Shown here: in pieces, positions 22,467-31,607 of the stretch | Layout of the letters: every line of letters starts with the position of its first letter | How positions within the stretch are numbered: the stretch's first letter is position 1 | Origin: Actinomycetota bacterium | Lineage (GTDB): Bacteria; Actinomycetota; Humimicrobiia; Humimicrobiales; Humimicrobiaceae | DNA length: 33,778 bases | Direction: 5' to 3' | Assembly: GCA_013202875.1 (NCBI GenBank) | Contig: JABMRD010000125.1 | Location: forward strand, 1 to 33,778 | Translations under genes and position numbers: made by a program | Notes under the pieces: model-generated | Seen by the model: only the letters and a program-made list of their open reading frames with translations | The model's database searches: none | What the model was told of the DNA's origin: nothing

Positions 22467-25400
22467 TTATTTTTTACTTCTTACCTTTTTCTTTTTGGAC
22501 GCTTCGGTATTACTTTCTTCTTTCTCGTCTTCTGATTTCTTTCTCTTTATTTTTCTATCCTTTTCTTTAGTTTTCTTCACTTTCCCGTCTTCCAGATCTT
22601 TCTTTTCCTTAAGATCAATTCCTAAATCCTCCACAGTTTTCATAATCTCATCTTCAGATCTCGATACTTCTACTTCCTTCCCTTCTTCTGATAATACCTC
22701 CACATCAAGTGCCAGGCTCTGCATTTCTTTTATAAGCACCTTAAATGATTCTGGAATTCCTGGCTTCTCTATATTTTCACCTTTTACGATTGCTTCATAG
22801 GTCTTTACACGTCCTGTTACATCATCTGACTTTATAGTAAGCATTTCCTGAAGTGCATAGGCAGCACCATAAGCTTCCAATGCCCACACTTCCATTTCTC
22901 CAAATCTCTGACCACCAAATTGTGCCTTACCGCCCAGTGGCTGCTGAGTAACTAAAGAATATGGACCAGTAGATCTTGCATGAATCTTGTCATCTACCAG
23001 ATGAAGCAATTTCATTACATATACATAACCTACAGTAATATTATCAGATAGTTTCTCTCCGCTCCGGCCATCATACAAAGCCGTTTTTCCGCTCCCGGGG
23101 AGATTGGCCATCTTTAGCAGTTCTACTATATCCTCTTCTTTTAATCCCTCGAAAATAGGTGTTGAAACATAGACAGGACCGTCTCTACTAATATTCTCCT
23201 TTTTATTATTCCATCCTTTATAAGCTGCCCAGCCAAGATGAGCTTCCAGTAACTGGCCCACATTCATTCTTGAAGGAACTCCCAGAGGATTAAATATTAT
23301 ATCTATTGGTTCACCATCTTCAGTATAAGGCATATCTTCTTCAGGAAGAATTACTGATATGACTCCTTTATTACCATGTCTCCCTGCAAGCTTATCACCA
23401 ATGGAAATCTTTCTTTTTTCTGCAATAAATACTCTGACAAGCTCGTTTACTCCTGGTGGAAGGTCGTGCCCCTTTTTTCTGGAAAATAGCTGTACATCTA
23501 AAACTTTACCGCCTTCACCATGAGGCAATTTAAGGGAGCTCTCTCTGACTTCCCTTGCTTTTTCGCCAAAAATTGCCCTCAACAATTTTTCTTCTGCCGT
23601 AAGCTCTGTTTCACCCTTTGGTGTTATCTTGCCAACCAGTATATCTCCTGGTCTTACCTCAGCTCCAATTCTTATAATTCCGTGTTCATCTAAATTTTTT
23701 AAAGTTTCCTCTCCTATGCTTGGTATATCCATTGTTATCTCTTCCGCTCCAAGCTTTGTGGTTCTGGCTTCTACTTCCTGTTTTGAAATATGAATAGATG
23801 ATAGAATATCTTCTTTTACCAACCTCTCCGAAATAATAATTGCATCCTCATAGTTATATCCTTCCCAGGACATGAAAGCTACTCTTAAGTTCTTACCCAG
23901 CGCCAGTTCACCCGCACTGGTTGCAGGCCCGTCTGCAATTACACTACCATTTTTAACTTTTTCACCTTCTTCTACGATGGGCTTTTGATTTATACAGGTT
24001 CCCTGGTTTGATCTTCTAAATTTATACAAACGATGAATATAGTTCTTTTCTTTCTTGTAATTTATCTTAATGTGGTCTGCACATACTTCTTCAACTACGC
24101 CATCGTCTCTGGCAAGAATTAATACTCCACTATCCCTTGCTACCTCTTCTTCAATTCCTGTACCTACCAGTGGAGGCTCAGGATCAATCAATGGAACTGC
24201 CTGGCGTTGCATATTAGAACCCATTAATGCCCTATTGGCATCATCGTGCTCCAGAAATGGTATAAGCGATGCAGCGGCACTAAAAATTTGCCTTGGCGAT
24301 ACATCCATATAATCTATCGTGCACGATTCAACAGTGACTATTTCATCACCTGAACGCGCCTTGACTCTTTCTTCCAGAAATTTACCGTCTTTTCTGACTT
24401 TTGCAGTTGCCTCAGCAATTACATAATTTTCTTCATTATCTGCAGATAAATACTCCACCTTATTGGTCAATTTACCATTAATAACTTTCCTGTAGGGTGT
24501 TTCTATAAATCCATACTCATTTAATCTTGCATAGGTAGCCAGAGAGCCAATCAGTCCAATATTAGGACCCTCTGGCGTTTCTATGGGACACATTCTCCCA
24601 TAATGAGATGGGTGAACATCTCTCACTTCAAAACCAGCTCTCTCCCTGCTCAGTCCACCAGGACCAAGAGCACTTAGCCTTCTTTTATGAGTAATTTCAG
24701 CTAAAGGATTGGTTTGATCTAAAAACTGTGAAAGCTGCCCGCTGCCAAAAAATTCTTTTAGACTGGCAACTAAGGGCCTAATATTAATTAAAGATTTTGG
24801 AGTTATTGTATCAACATCCTGGATGGTCATTCTTTCCTTTACAACCCTTTCCATCCTTGAAAGACCAATCCTTACTTGATTTTGTATGAGCTCTCCAATA
24901 TTTCTGATTCTTCTATTGCCAAAGTGGTCAATATCATCTATTTCACCTATACCACCCATAAGTTGAACCAGATATTTAACTATTAAGAATATGTCCTTAC
25001 AATTCAGGATATGTTTCTCACTTGTATCTATACCCATTTTTGCATTAATGGCACCAAGCCTGTCTAAAATATTTTTATCAGTTTCCTCCATTAGCTTTTG
25101 ATCTATTTTATATCTCCCTACTTTTCCAAAATCATATCTTTTTGGATTGAAAAATAAGGAGTTTATAAGATTTCTGGAACTTTCAACTGTTGGTGGCTCT
25201 CCGGGTCTTAATTTTTTATATATCTCAATTAATGCTTCTTCCTCAGTTTCAGTAAAATCTTTCTCCAGAGTATTTTTAATATAGCCTTTTTTATCATATG
25301 GCCCAAAAATGTTTAGCAGGTCTTCATTATTTCCAAAACCTACTGATTTTAAGAAAATAGTAAGTAAAAACTTTCTTCTTCTATCAATTCTCATATAGAC

Positions 25401-25925
25401 AATGTTTTTTTTATCAGTTTCAATCTCAATCCATGAACCTCTGGTAGGTATAACTTTACACATATATATGTCTATTTCAGTCTTCTTATCTATATCTGTA
25501 TCGAAATATACTCCCGGAGAACGGACTAATTGAGATACTACCACTCTCTCCGTTCCATTAATTATAAAAGTTCCATTTTCAGTCATCATAGGAAAATCCC
25601 CCATAAAGACTTCTTGCTCTTTTATTTCACCAGTTTCTTTATTTATAAATCTTGACAGAACTTTTAAAGGAGCAGTATAAGACATATCCTGCATTTTACA
25701 CTCGTCTGGAGTTGAATTCTCATCATCAAAATTATAGTTTAAAAACCCAAGTGACCTATTGCCTGTAAAATCTTCAATGGGTGAAATACCCTTTAGGGCT
25801 TCCATGAGTCCTTCTTCCAGGAACCATTGGAAAGACTTCCTCTGTATATCCAGAAGGTGTGGCATACTCATTAATTGTGGGATTTTGCCAAAGTTATACC
25901 TCTGATTTTTTTTGATTTTTTGCAT
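22467..25925 (-). CDS. rpoB: DNA-directed RNA polymerase subunit beta, with Lys/Glu-rich C-terminal tail
   Basis: Track ORF 22467-25955; start refined to ATG 25925 ([19 protein letters not shown]) 9 nt after GAGGAG. Motifs [67 protein letters not shown]. Confidence 0.98.
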   Translation of the reverse strand: MQKIKKNQRYNFGKIPQLMSMPHLLDIQRKSFQWFLEEGLMEALKGISPIEDFTGNRSLGFLNYNFDDENSTPDECKMQDMSYTAPLKVLSRFINKETGEIKEQEVFMGDFPMMTENGTFIINGTERVVVSQLVRSPGVYFDTDIDKKTEIDIYMCKVIPTRGSWIEIETDKKNIVYMRIDRRRKFLLTIFLKSVGFGNNEDLLNIFGPYDKKGYIKNTLEKDFTETEEEALIEIYKKLRPGEPPTVESSRNLINSLFFNPKRYDFGKVGRYKIDQKLMEETDKNILDRLGAINAKMGIDTSEKHILNCKDIFLIVKYLVQLMGGIGEIDDIDHFGNRRIRNIGELIQNQVRIGLSRMERVVKERMTIQDVDTITPKSLINIRPLVASLKEFFGSGQLSQFLDQTNPLAEITHKRRLSALGPGGLSRERAGFEVRDVHPSHYGRMCPIETPEGPNIGLIGSLATYARLNEYGFIETPYRKVINGKLTNKVEYLSADNEENYVIAEATAKVRKDGKFLEERVKARSGDEIVTVESCTIDYMDVSPRQIFSAAASLIPFLEHDDANRALMGSNMQRQAVPLIDPEPPLVGTGIEEEVARDSGVLILARDDGVVEEVCADHIKINYKKEKNYIHRLYKFRRSNQGTCINQKPIVEEGEKVKNGSVIADGPATSAGELALGKNLRVAFMSWEGYNYEDAIIISERLVKEDILSSIHISKQEVEARTTKLGAEEITMDIPSIGEETLKNLDEHGIIRIGAEVRPGDILVGKITPKGETELTAEEKLLRAIFGEKAREVRESSLKLPHGEGGKVLDVQLFSRKKGHDLPPGVNELVRVFIAEKRKISIGDKLAGRHGNKGVISVILPEEDMPYTEDGEPIDIIFNPLGVPSRMNVGQLLEAHLGWAAYKGWNNKKENISRDGPVYVSTPIFEGLKEEDIVELLKMANLPGSGKTALYDGRSGEKLSDNITVGYVYVMKLLHLVDDKIHARSTGPYSLVTQQPLGGKAQFGGQRFGEMEVWALEAYGAAYALQEMLTIKSDDVTGRVKTYEAIVKGENIEKPGIPESFKVLIKEMQSLALDVEVLSEEGKEVEVSRSEDEIMKTVEDLGIDLKEKKDLEDGKVKKTKEKDRKIKRKKSEDEKEESNTEASKKKKVRSKK

Positions 25926-26073
25926 TAATTTATTCTCCTCTTTATTATATTCCAAGTTTAATAAAGCAGTAAAAAAGAGCTACGACAAAATCAATATAAA
26001 AACCTATGCATTGGATAAAAAACTATATAAAATAGCATTGGTAAATTTTTCCAAGAAAAACTCGCAAACAAGT

Positions 26074-26102
26074 AGTTTATCAAATATAAATCAATAGTCA
26101 AC
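26074..26102 (-). promoter_or_regulatory. Candidate sigma70-type promoter in the rplL-rpoB gap
   Basis: Minus strand TTGACT-ATTGATTTATATTTGA-TAAACT (16-nt spacer), inside the 343-nt gap before the rpoB track ORF. Confidence 0.3.
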
Positions 26103-26298
26103 TATTTACTTTAAATCAAAATAATATATGCTTCTCTTTAAATAGTGTAATAGCTCAGTGACATTGTCATCTTTAAATATCCGGAATTAGTATGGTTTTT
26201 ATAAAGGATTAATGTAGGAGTTTCTATACAACCTATGAATGTATAAACAGATATTAAAACCAACTTTACTTCCTATATCTCAATTACTTTTACCTGCA

Positions 26299-26832
26299 CT
26301 ACTTTATTTCAACCTCAGCACCAGCTTCTTCCAGCTGTTTCTTTACTTTTTCTGCTTCTTCTTTTGAAACTTTTTCTTTAACCATATTTGGTGCTTTGTC
26401 AACTAATTCTTTAGCCTCTTTTAGACCAAGACTGGTCATAGACCTTACTACTTTAATAACCTGTATTTTTTTATCTCCAACTGACTTTAATTGAACATCA
26501 AATTCTGTTTTTTCCTCAGCGGGGGCTGCTCCCTGAGTTGAAGCTGCTCCACCGGGCACAGAAGCTGCAACTGCCATCACTTGCGCACTAACTTCAAATC
26601 TTTCTTCAAGAGCTTTTACCAGCTCAGAAAGTTCAAGTACGGTCATCTTTTCGATAGCACTTAAAATTTCATCAATAGATTTACTTTTAACAGTGGTTTT
26701 TTCTTTTACTTTTACTTTACCGGTTTCTTTTTTTTCTTCACTCATTTTTGGTTCATCCTCTCTTTTTTCTACCTTACTTTTTTCTACCTTACTTTTTTCT
26801 TCTTTATTACCTGTTTTTTCTGTTTCAGCCAT
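26299..26832 (-). CDS. rplL: 50S ribosomal protein L7/L12 with about 50-aa charged N-terminal extension
   Basis: ORF 177 aa; core [30 protein letters not shown]...[71 protein letters not shown]; first ATG preceded by AAAGGAGG. Confidence 0.97.
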   Translation of the reverse strand: MAETEKTGNKEEKSKVEKSKVEKREDEPKMSEEKKETGKVKVKEKTTVKSKSIDEILSAIEKMTVLELSELVKALEERFEVSAQVMAVAASVPGGAASTQGAAPAEEKTEFDVQLKSVGDKKIQVIKVVRSMTSLGLKEAKELVDKAPNMVKEKVSKEEAEKVKKQLEEAGAEVEIK

Positions 26833-26840
26833 TATTCCTC

Positions 26841-26880
26841 CTTTAATTATTATTTCTCTCCTTTAATTATTATTTCTCTC
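26841..26880 (-). repeat. Perfect 20-bp tandem duplication at the rplJ/rplL junction
   Basis: ctttaattattatttctctc at 26841-26860 and again at 26861-26880. Confidence 0.97.
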
Positions 26881-27393
26881 TTTTTTTTCTCTAATTGCAC
26901 CCAGAATCAGTACCAGATCTCTGGTTAGGGCACTTAAAACATTTACCAATTTAGTTATTGGAAATTTAATTGATATCATCAAATTGGTAAGTAGAACTTC
27001 TTTTCCAGGCAAACTGGCAAATCGGCAAACTTCTTCCGGATTTAAAAGTCTATTTTCAAGTATTCCCGCTTTTACTTTTAATGCATCCAGATCTTTTGAA
27101 AAATCTTCTATTATCTTAGCAGTTGAAACCATATCCTTACCGCTTACAACAATACTGGTTGGCCCTTTTAATACTTCCTCAAGATTTATATCTTTAAAAA
27201 CATCTTTAGCTGCAATAAGAGCAAGAGTATTTTTTATTATTTTAAGATAAGAATTTACCTCCACTAGTTTATCTCTTACCCCTACAGCATCTTCGGCTCT
27301 AAGCCCACTATGATCGGTAAAAATAAGACCATAGCTGTTCTTAAATATCTCTTTTAACTCATTTACTTTATCCACTTTTTCTTGTTTGACCAC
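26863..27393 (-). CDS. rplJ: 50S ribosomal protein L10
   Basis: ORF 176 aa; YGLIFTDHSGLRAEDAVGVRDKLVEVNSYLKIIKNTLALIAA, LKGPTSIVVSG. Confidence 0.96.
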   Translation of the reverse strand: MVKQEKVDKVNELKEIFKNSYGLIFTDHSGLRAEDAVGVRDKLVEVNSYLKIIKNTLALIAAKDVFKDINLEEVLKGPTSIVVSGKDMVSTAKIIEDFSKDLDALKVKAGILENRLLNPEEVCRFASLPGKEVLLTNLMISIKFPITKLVNVLSALTRDLVLILGAIREKKERNNN

Positions 27394-27433
27394 ATTAACC
27401 TCCAGACTATATATCTAAAAAACGTGCAAAATA

Positions 27434-27465
27434 AAATCGACCCCAACTATCTTAAAGGTCGACTT
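27434..27465 (-). terminator. Attenuator-like hairpin within the rplJ leader
   Basis: Minus strand AAGTCGACC-(14 nt)-GGTCGATTT (9 pairs incl. one G-U) followed by TATTTTGC. Confidence 0.5.
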
Positions 27466-27478
27466 AATTTTTTAAATC

Positions 27479-27542
27479 AACCTCGGTAGGAAATTAAGTT
27501 ATTAAATCCTTATAACAACACCTACAGTCTATGGCTGTATTA
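27479..27542 (-). ncRNA. Ribosomal protein L10 leader (autoregulatory mRNA element)
   Basis: Minus-strand ACAGCCATAGACTGTAGGTGTTGTTATAAGGATTTAATAACTTAATTTCCTACCGAGGTTG; TGTAGG pairs with CCTACC and the position directly before rplJ matches the known L10 leader class. Confidence 0.75.
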
Positions 27543-27576
27543 TATATTTGTTTACATCAAATTCATTTTAGTTTTC

Positions 27577-28284
27577 TTATGCTACCTCTGCTACTTCAAT
27601 ACTCTTGCCAGGATCAATCTTAATACCTGGACTCATAGTTGCTGATATATAAATACTTTTTATATATTTACCTTTAGCTGAAGCAGGTTTTGACTTTATA
27701 ATTGCACCCACTAGAGCCGCATAATTTTCCAGTAGTTCTTTTAAGCCAAATGACACTCTTCCTATGGTACAGTGTACCACACCATCTTTACCAGTCCTGT
27801 ATTCCAGCTTTCCTCTTTTTGAATCCTCCACCGCTTTTTTCAGTTCAAAAGTAACTGTTCCGGATTTAGGATTGGGCATTAATTTTCTGGGGCCTAAAAT
27901 CTTACCAATTTTGCCTACATGCTTCATCATGTCCGGTGCTGCAATACAAACTCCAAAATCCAGCCATCCCTGACTGATTTTATCTGCAAGATCTTCTCCT
28001 CCGACATAATCTGCTCCGGCTTTCTTGGCTTCTTCGGCTTTTTCACCCTGCGCAAAAACAAGTACCTTGGGAACCTTTCCGGTTCCGTTAGGTAAAACTA
28101 TAGTTCCCCTCACTATCTGATCAGCTTTTCTGGGATCAATACCTAAATTCACACTAATATCTACAGACTCATCAAAATTAGCATAATGGTTCTCTTTAAT
28201 CCAGCTAATAGCTTCTTTGGGGCCTACCATCTTATTTTTATCCAAATTTTCTAATTTCGATAAATATTTTTTCCCTCTCTTCAA
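27577..28284 (-). CDS. rplA: 50S ribosomal protein L1
   Basis: ORF 235 aa; LGIDPRKADQIVRGTIVLPNGTGK; PDMMKHVGKIGKILGPRKLMPNPKSGTVT. Confidence 0.98.
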   Translation of the reverse strand: MKRGKKYLSKLENLDKNKMVGPKEAISWIKENHYANFDESVDISVNLGIDPRKADQIVRGTIVLPNGTGKVPKVLVFAQGEKAEEAKKAGADYVGGEDLADKISQGWLDFGVCIAAPDMMKHVGKIGKILGPRKLMPNPKSGTVTFELKKAVEDSKRGKLEYRTGKDGVVHCTIGRVSFGLKELLENYAALVGAIIKSKPASAKGKYIKSIYISATMSPGIKIDPGKSIEVAEVA

Positions 28285-28358
28285 AACCTACCACCTTTTT
28301 TACTTATTACTTTATACTATGTACCAATCACTTACCTACTGCTAACATAGAATCAAAC

Positions 28359-28784
28359 TTAGGAACCTACTTTTATCCCCATATTTTTAGCTGTTCCTTC
28401 TATTATTTTAACCGCACTCTCTAAATTTCTTGCATTTAAGTCTTTTAGCTTAATTCTTGCAATTTCTTCAACCTGTTTTCTTGAAAGTTCTCCAACTTTT
28501 TCCTTATTAGGTTCGCTTGACCCCTTTTCTAAATTCAAAGCTTTTTTTATAAGAACTGCAGCTGGCGGGGTTTTGGTAATAAAACTAAAACTTCTGTCTT
28601 TGTATACAGTTAAAATCACAGGGATAATCATTCCCTGTTCTTTTGCCGTCTTTTCATTAAAAGCTTTGCAGAATTCCATAATGTTAACTCCGTGCTGCCC
28701 AAGAGCAGGACCAACAGGAGGAGCAGGATTTGCCTGCCCTGCCGGAATTTGCAATTTAATTTGTGCCATAATTCCTTTAGCCAT
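28359..28784 (-). CDS. rplK: 50S ribosomal protein L11
   Basis: ORF 141 aa; [57 protein letters not shown]. Confidence 0.98.
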   Translation of the reverse strand: MAKGIMAQIKLQIPAGQANPAPPVGPALGQHGVNIMEFCKAFNEKTAKEQGMIIPVILTVYKDRSFSFITKTPPAAVLIKKALNLEKGSSEPNKEKVGELSRKQVEEIARIKLKDLNARNLESAVKIIEGTAKNMGIKVGS

Positions 28785-28849
28785 AACTAGTTACCTCTAA
28801 TAAAATAATTTCGTATTATACATTTTAATAGAAATATTTCAATTTTCTT

Positions 28850-29374
28850 CTATATTTTTGACACCTGATTAAAATTTATTTCAACAGGTGTCTGTCTTCC
28901 AAATATAGAAACTAGAACCTTTAATTTACCCCGATCTAAATTTATCTCACTTATAGTACCGTCAAAATTCGCAAATGGCCCTGTGGTTACTTTTACAGGC
29001 TGACCAATTTCAAAATCGGTCTTAGGTTTGGGTTTCCCGGCACCCTTCCTTTTCATAATTTTTTTAACTTCATAATCTGGCAAGGGAACTGGTTTATCTT
29101 CCCTGCCTACAAAGCCCGTAACTCCAGGAGTATTTCTTACCACATACCAGGAATCATCATCCAGCTGCATCTTCACCAGTAGATAGCCCGGAAGCACTCT
29201 TTTAGATAATACCTCTTTCTTCCCGCTCTTAATTTCAACAACATCCTCTTTAGGTATATGTATATCGAAAATTTTATTACCCATATTCATGGATTCTATT
29301 CTGTGCTCCAGATTAGTTTTTATTTTATTTTCATATCCTGCATATGAATTAATTACATACCATCTTGGTCTCAT
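28850..29374 (-). CDS. nusG: Transcription termination/antitermination protein NusG
   Basis: ORF 174 aa; [39 protein letters not shown]-like [35 protein letters not shown]-terminal [21 protein letters not shown]. Confidence 0.98.
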   Translation of the reverse strand: MRPRWYVINSYAGYENKIKTNLEHRIESMNMGNKIFDIHIPKEDVVEIKSGKKEVLSKRVLPGYLLVKMQLDDDSWYVVRNTPGVTGFVGREDKPVPLPDYEVKKIMKRKGAGKPKPKTDFEIGQPVKVTTGPFANFDGTISEINLDRGKLKVLVSIFGRQTPVEINFNQVSKI

Positions 29375-29390
29375 TCAAATCACCAAACAA

Positions 29391-29702
29391 TTAAATCTTT
29401 GTCATCAGTTCCACTAGTCGTAAGAAGCCCAAATCAAAAACTCCCAGGATAATTGCAAAAATAATAATAGTAACTATAACTACTATAGTATAATTTAAAA
29501 GTGCTTTTCTGGTAGGCCAGGTTACTCTTTTTAACTCGTGTATAACATTCCTGTAAAATTTTGCAATTCTCGAAGGCAGTTTTTTTATAAATTGCTTCCA
29601 ATTTATTTTCTTCCTTGGCTGCGATGGGAGCTTTCTTTCCTGCATCTGCCTTTCCATTATTGCTTTCTTTTTATACTTTCTTGAAACTTTTCTTTTAGCC
29701 AT
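29391..29702 (-). CDS. secE: Preprotein translocase subunit SecE
   Basis: Track ORF 29391-29879; start refined to ATG 29702 (MAKRKVSRKYKKKAIMERQ...FYRNVIHELKRVTWPTRKALLNYTIVVIVTIIIFAIILGVFDLGF). The upstream part of the track ORF is the tRNA-repeat region. Confidence 0.95.
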   Translation of the reverse strand: MAKRKVSRKYKKKAIMERQMQERKLPSQPRKKINWKQFIKKLPSRIAKFYRNVIHELKRVTWPTRKALLNYTIVVIVTIIIFAIILGVFDLGFLRLVELMTKI

Positions 29703-29730
29703 TATAAAATTATCCTTTGCATTTTGACTT

Positions 29731-29752
29731 CTGGCAGGGCTGGAGGGATTCG
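29731..29752 (-). repeat. Duplicated 3' end of tRNA-Trp (T-loop/T-stem/acceptor/CCA)
   Basis: ctggcagggctggagggattcg is identical to 29895-29916, which covers the 3' end of the tRNA gene; 164-bp period. Confidence 0.95.
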
Positions 29753-29894
29753 GTCTTCCGTCTCGCTTTGCTCGCTGCAGAGCCGCGGACTCCCTCGTCT
29801 TCGACTCAGTCCGTCTTTTCGAATCCCGCAAACATGCCACTGGCATGTTTCCCCAAACTACCTCTACCGTACTCAACATTTTACGTATATAAAC
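29753..29894 (-). other. 142-nt structured intervening sequence between duplicated tRNA-Trp 3' ends
   Basis: Contains AAACATGCC-AGT-GGCATGTTT (9-bp perfect stem), CGGACT...AGTCCG, and GGGATTCG that pairs with CGAATCCC of the distal tRNA 3' copy. Confidence 0.75.
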
Positions 29895-29895
29895 C

Positions 29896-29972
29896 TGGCA
29901 GGGCTGGAGGGATTCGAACCCACAACACCCGGTTTTGGAGACCGGCGCTCTACCAATTGGAGCTACAGCCCT
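29896..29972 (-). tRNA. trnW: tRNA-Trp (anticodon CCA), 3' CCA encoded
   Basis: AGGGCTGTAGCTCCAATTGGTAGAGCGCCGGTCTCCAAAACCGGGTGTTGTGGGTTCGAATCCCTCCAGCCCTGCCA; 7-bp acceptor stem AGGGCTG/CAGCCCT, anticodon loop CTCCAAA, T-loop TTCGAAT. Confidence 0.97.
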
Positions 29973-29974
29973 AT

Positions 29975-30124
29975 CTATCTGGTCTCCTTATGAATAGTAT
30001 GTTTCTTGCACCATTTACAATACTTTTTTAATTCTAACCTATCAGGTGTATTTTTTTTATTTTTTTCAGTACTATAATTTCTTCTTTTGCATTCAGTACA
30101 TGCAAAAATCGTTATCTGTCTCAA
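29975..30124 (-). CDS. rpmG: 50S ribosomal protein L33 (two CxxC motifs)
   Basis: Read directly (below ORF-track size cut-off): [52 protein letters not shown] start. Confidence 0.95.
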   Translation of the reverse strand: MRQITIFACTECKRRNYSTEKNKKNTPDRLELKKYCKWCKKHTIHKETR

Positions 30125-30381
30125 GTCTTTTCACCAGTTATTATTTTCTTTAATAGAAATCGCAAGTCAATAACTTAGCACTATATTTATTTGATGTCAA
30201 TAATAGAAAGAAGAAAAATCACTCGTCAGAGCTGATTCCTCATCTGCAATTCAGACACTGACTCTCTAATAGCGCCACTTTCTGGTTAAAAATAATTGTA
30301 ATATTAAAAATAGGAAGTAGAAATAATTCCCACAGTGATTATTTTCTAAAACTAAAAGCCAATATTGCCAATAATAGCAAA

Positions 30382-30408
30382 ATAAGGGGTAGTCTTACTA
30401 CCCCTTAT
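30382..30408 (-). terminator. Perfect 12-bp stem hairpin with triloop, likely bidirectional terminator
   Basis: ATAAGGGGTAGT-CTT-ACTACCCCTTAT; minus-strand read continues TTTTGC. Confidence 0.6.
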
Positions 30409-30457
30409 AAAATTTTAAAAATTATAGATTAAGATTTTATTTACCGCTTGCCTGTAA

Positions 30458-30902
30458 TTATGGAGGATCCTTATTCCACAATCTAATCTTTTTTTTGAGT
30501 CTTTCTTTATAGGCCAGAGGCAGATCCATGATAATAAAACTATATTCATCTATATCAAACACACCATAATTTGAGCCACTATAGCATATTACAACATACC
30601 TTCCCCTCTCTTCTCTTTTCTTTATAGTGGATATAGTTTTTCTTGCTAAGTGCTGCATATCAGAGCAGACAAGATAAAACTGCAAGTAAAAACAATGGTG
30701 CAACTTCTTTTTTAACTCTTGGGCTTGGGTAGGTTTTTTCACAGAATGAAAAGAAATCAGAAGATAATAGATAAGAGAAAAACTCATCAACAAAGCCAAT
30801 TTGGCTAAAGGCTCCATTATCTATATTTCCCTCTTTAAGTGCTTTGTCTACTTTTGACTTATTCTGAGCATAGACAAAATAATTATTTCTCTTTTGGTTC
30901 AT
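30458..30902 (-). pseudogene. Fragmented transposase-like N-terminal region (two ORFs in different frames)
   Basis: MNQKRNNYFVYAQNKSKVDKALKEGNIDNGAFSQIGFVDEFFSYLLSSDFFSFCEKTYPSPRVKKEVAPLFLLAVLSCLL ends at a stop and overlaps an out-of-frame 119-aa ORF. The length is far below a complete transposase. Confidence 0.5.
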
Positions 30903-31227
30903 AGCTAGATGTTTTAATTTTTTTTATCATAGCTACCATCTCATAAATTTTTTTATCAATTTTATTTAGCCTTGCCATACGGGTGGTATACTTTCTGTAA
31001 TTTGTAACTCCCCTCTCTATATTATCTTCGTCAGCTCTTCTGACAAAGGTAAGCTTTGTTTTACCACCAACTTTTTTTGACAGATAATTAAATGGACCGT
31101 GTAGTTTTCCTCCAGAACATCTGCAATTTTTATTGCCGCATTTTTTATATACTGTATATATCGATCCTTCTATCATATCTCGTAGATTTAGAAGATAGTC
31201 TACTATTTTTTTCCTCTGCCCTTCCAA
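30883..31227 (-). CDS. Small Cys-motif protein of the type found beside transposases (DUF6788-like)
   Basis: ORF 114 aa; GSIYTVYKKCGNKNCRCSGGKLHGPFNYLSKKVGGKTKLTFVRR. The CGNKNCRC...HGPFNYL pattern is as recalled for that family; not searched. Confidence 0.6.
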   Translation of the reverse strand: MEGQRKKIVDYLLNLRDMIEGSIYTVYKKCGNKNCRCSGGKLHGPFNYLSKKVGGKTKLTFVRRADEDNIERGVTNYRKYTTRMARLNKIDKKIYEMVAMIKKIKTSSYEPKEK

Positions 31228-31495
31228 CTGTATATATTTTTTCGTAGATTGCTTATATTATCCATGATATTGTATGTATTATATATTATTACATGCCATG
31301 TTATACTAAAAAATGCGACCTTTTTAAAATTAGTTTTATTTTTTTCTTTTTGGGCAGATGAATGTTAAATTATTTTCTTAAAATATGCCTATTTTATGGG
31401 TATAATTCATGTTATTAGAAATCACTTGTTTCCAGTGTCTGAATCACAGTTAACTTACAGTAATTTGAATTATTAAAAAAAAGATAAATACTGCT

Positions 31496-31524
31496 TTGAC
31501 AGGTTGCGTTGAATAGCTTATGAT
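31496..31524 (+). promoter_or_regulatory. Strong sigma70-type promoter for the GH30 gene
   Basis: TTGACA-(17 nt GGTTGCGTTGAATAGCT)-TATGAT. Confidence 0.7.
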
Positions 31525-31607
31525 TATTGTCAAAAAATGTATATAACAATTATAAGAGGAAATTATTTATAGAAAAACTAAACTTTGTGCAAGGAGAAAA
31601 GGGGCAA

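Larger units (their letters stand above)
30249..31444 (-). mobile_element. Putative degenerate insertion sequence bounded by 12-bp inverted repeats
   Basis: ATTCAGACACTG (30249-30260) and CAGTGTCTGAAT (31433-31444) flank the transposon-type ORFs. Confidence 0.45.

Noticed and set aside
870-28800. Numerous + strand ORFs of 60-190 aa inside the ribosomal operon
   Set aside because: They lie antisense to clearly identified genes, are low-complexity in composition, and have no recognisable motifs.
29703-29879. N-terminal extension of the secE track ORF (MLSTVEVVWGNMPVACLRDSKRR...)
   Set aside because: It is the translated tRNA-repeat/intervening sequence; SecE starts at ATG 29702.
29717-30031. 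+ strand ORFs of 104 and 89 aa (GRAGGIRTHNTRFWRPALYQLELQP / AGLEGFEPTTPGFGDRRSTNWSYSP)
   Set aside because: These are antisense translations of the tRNA-Trp gene and its duplicated 3' end, a common spurious-protein source.
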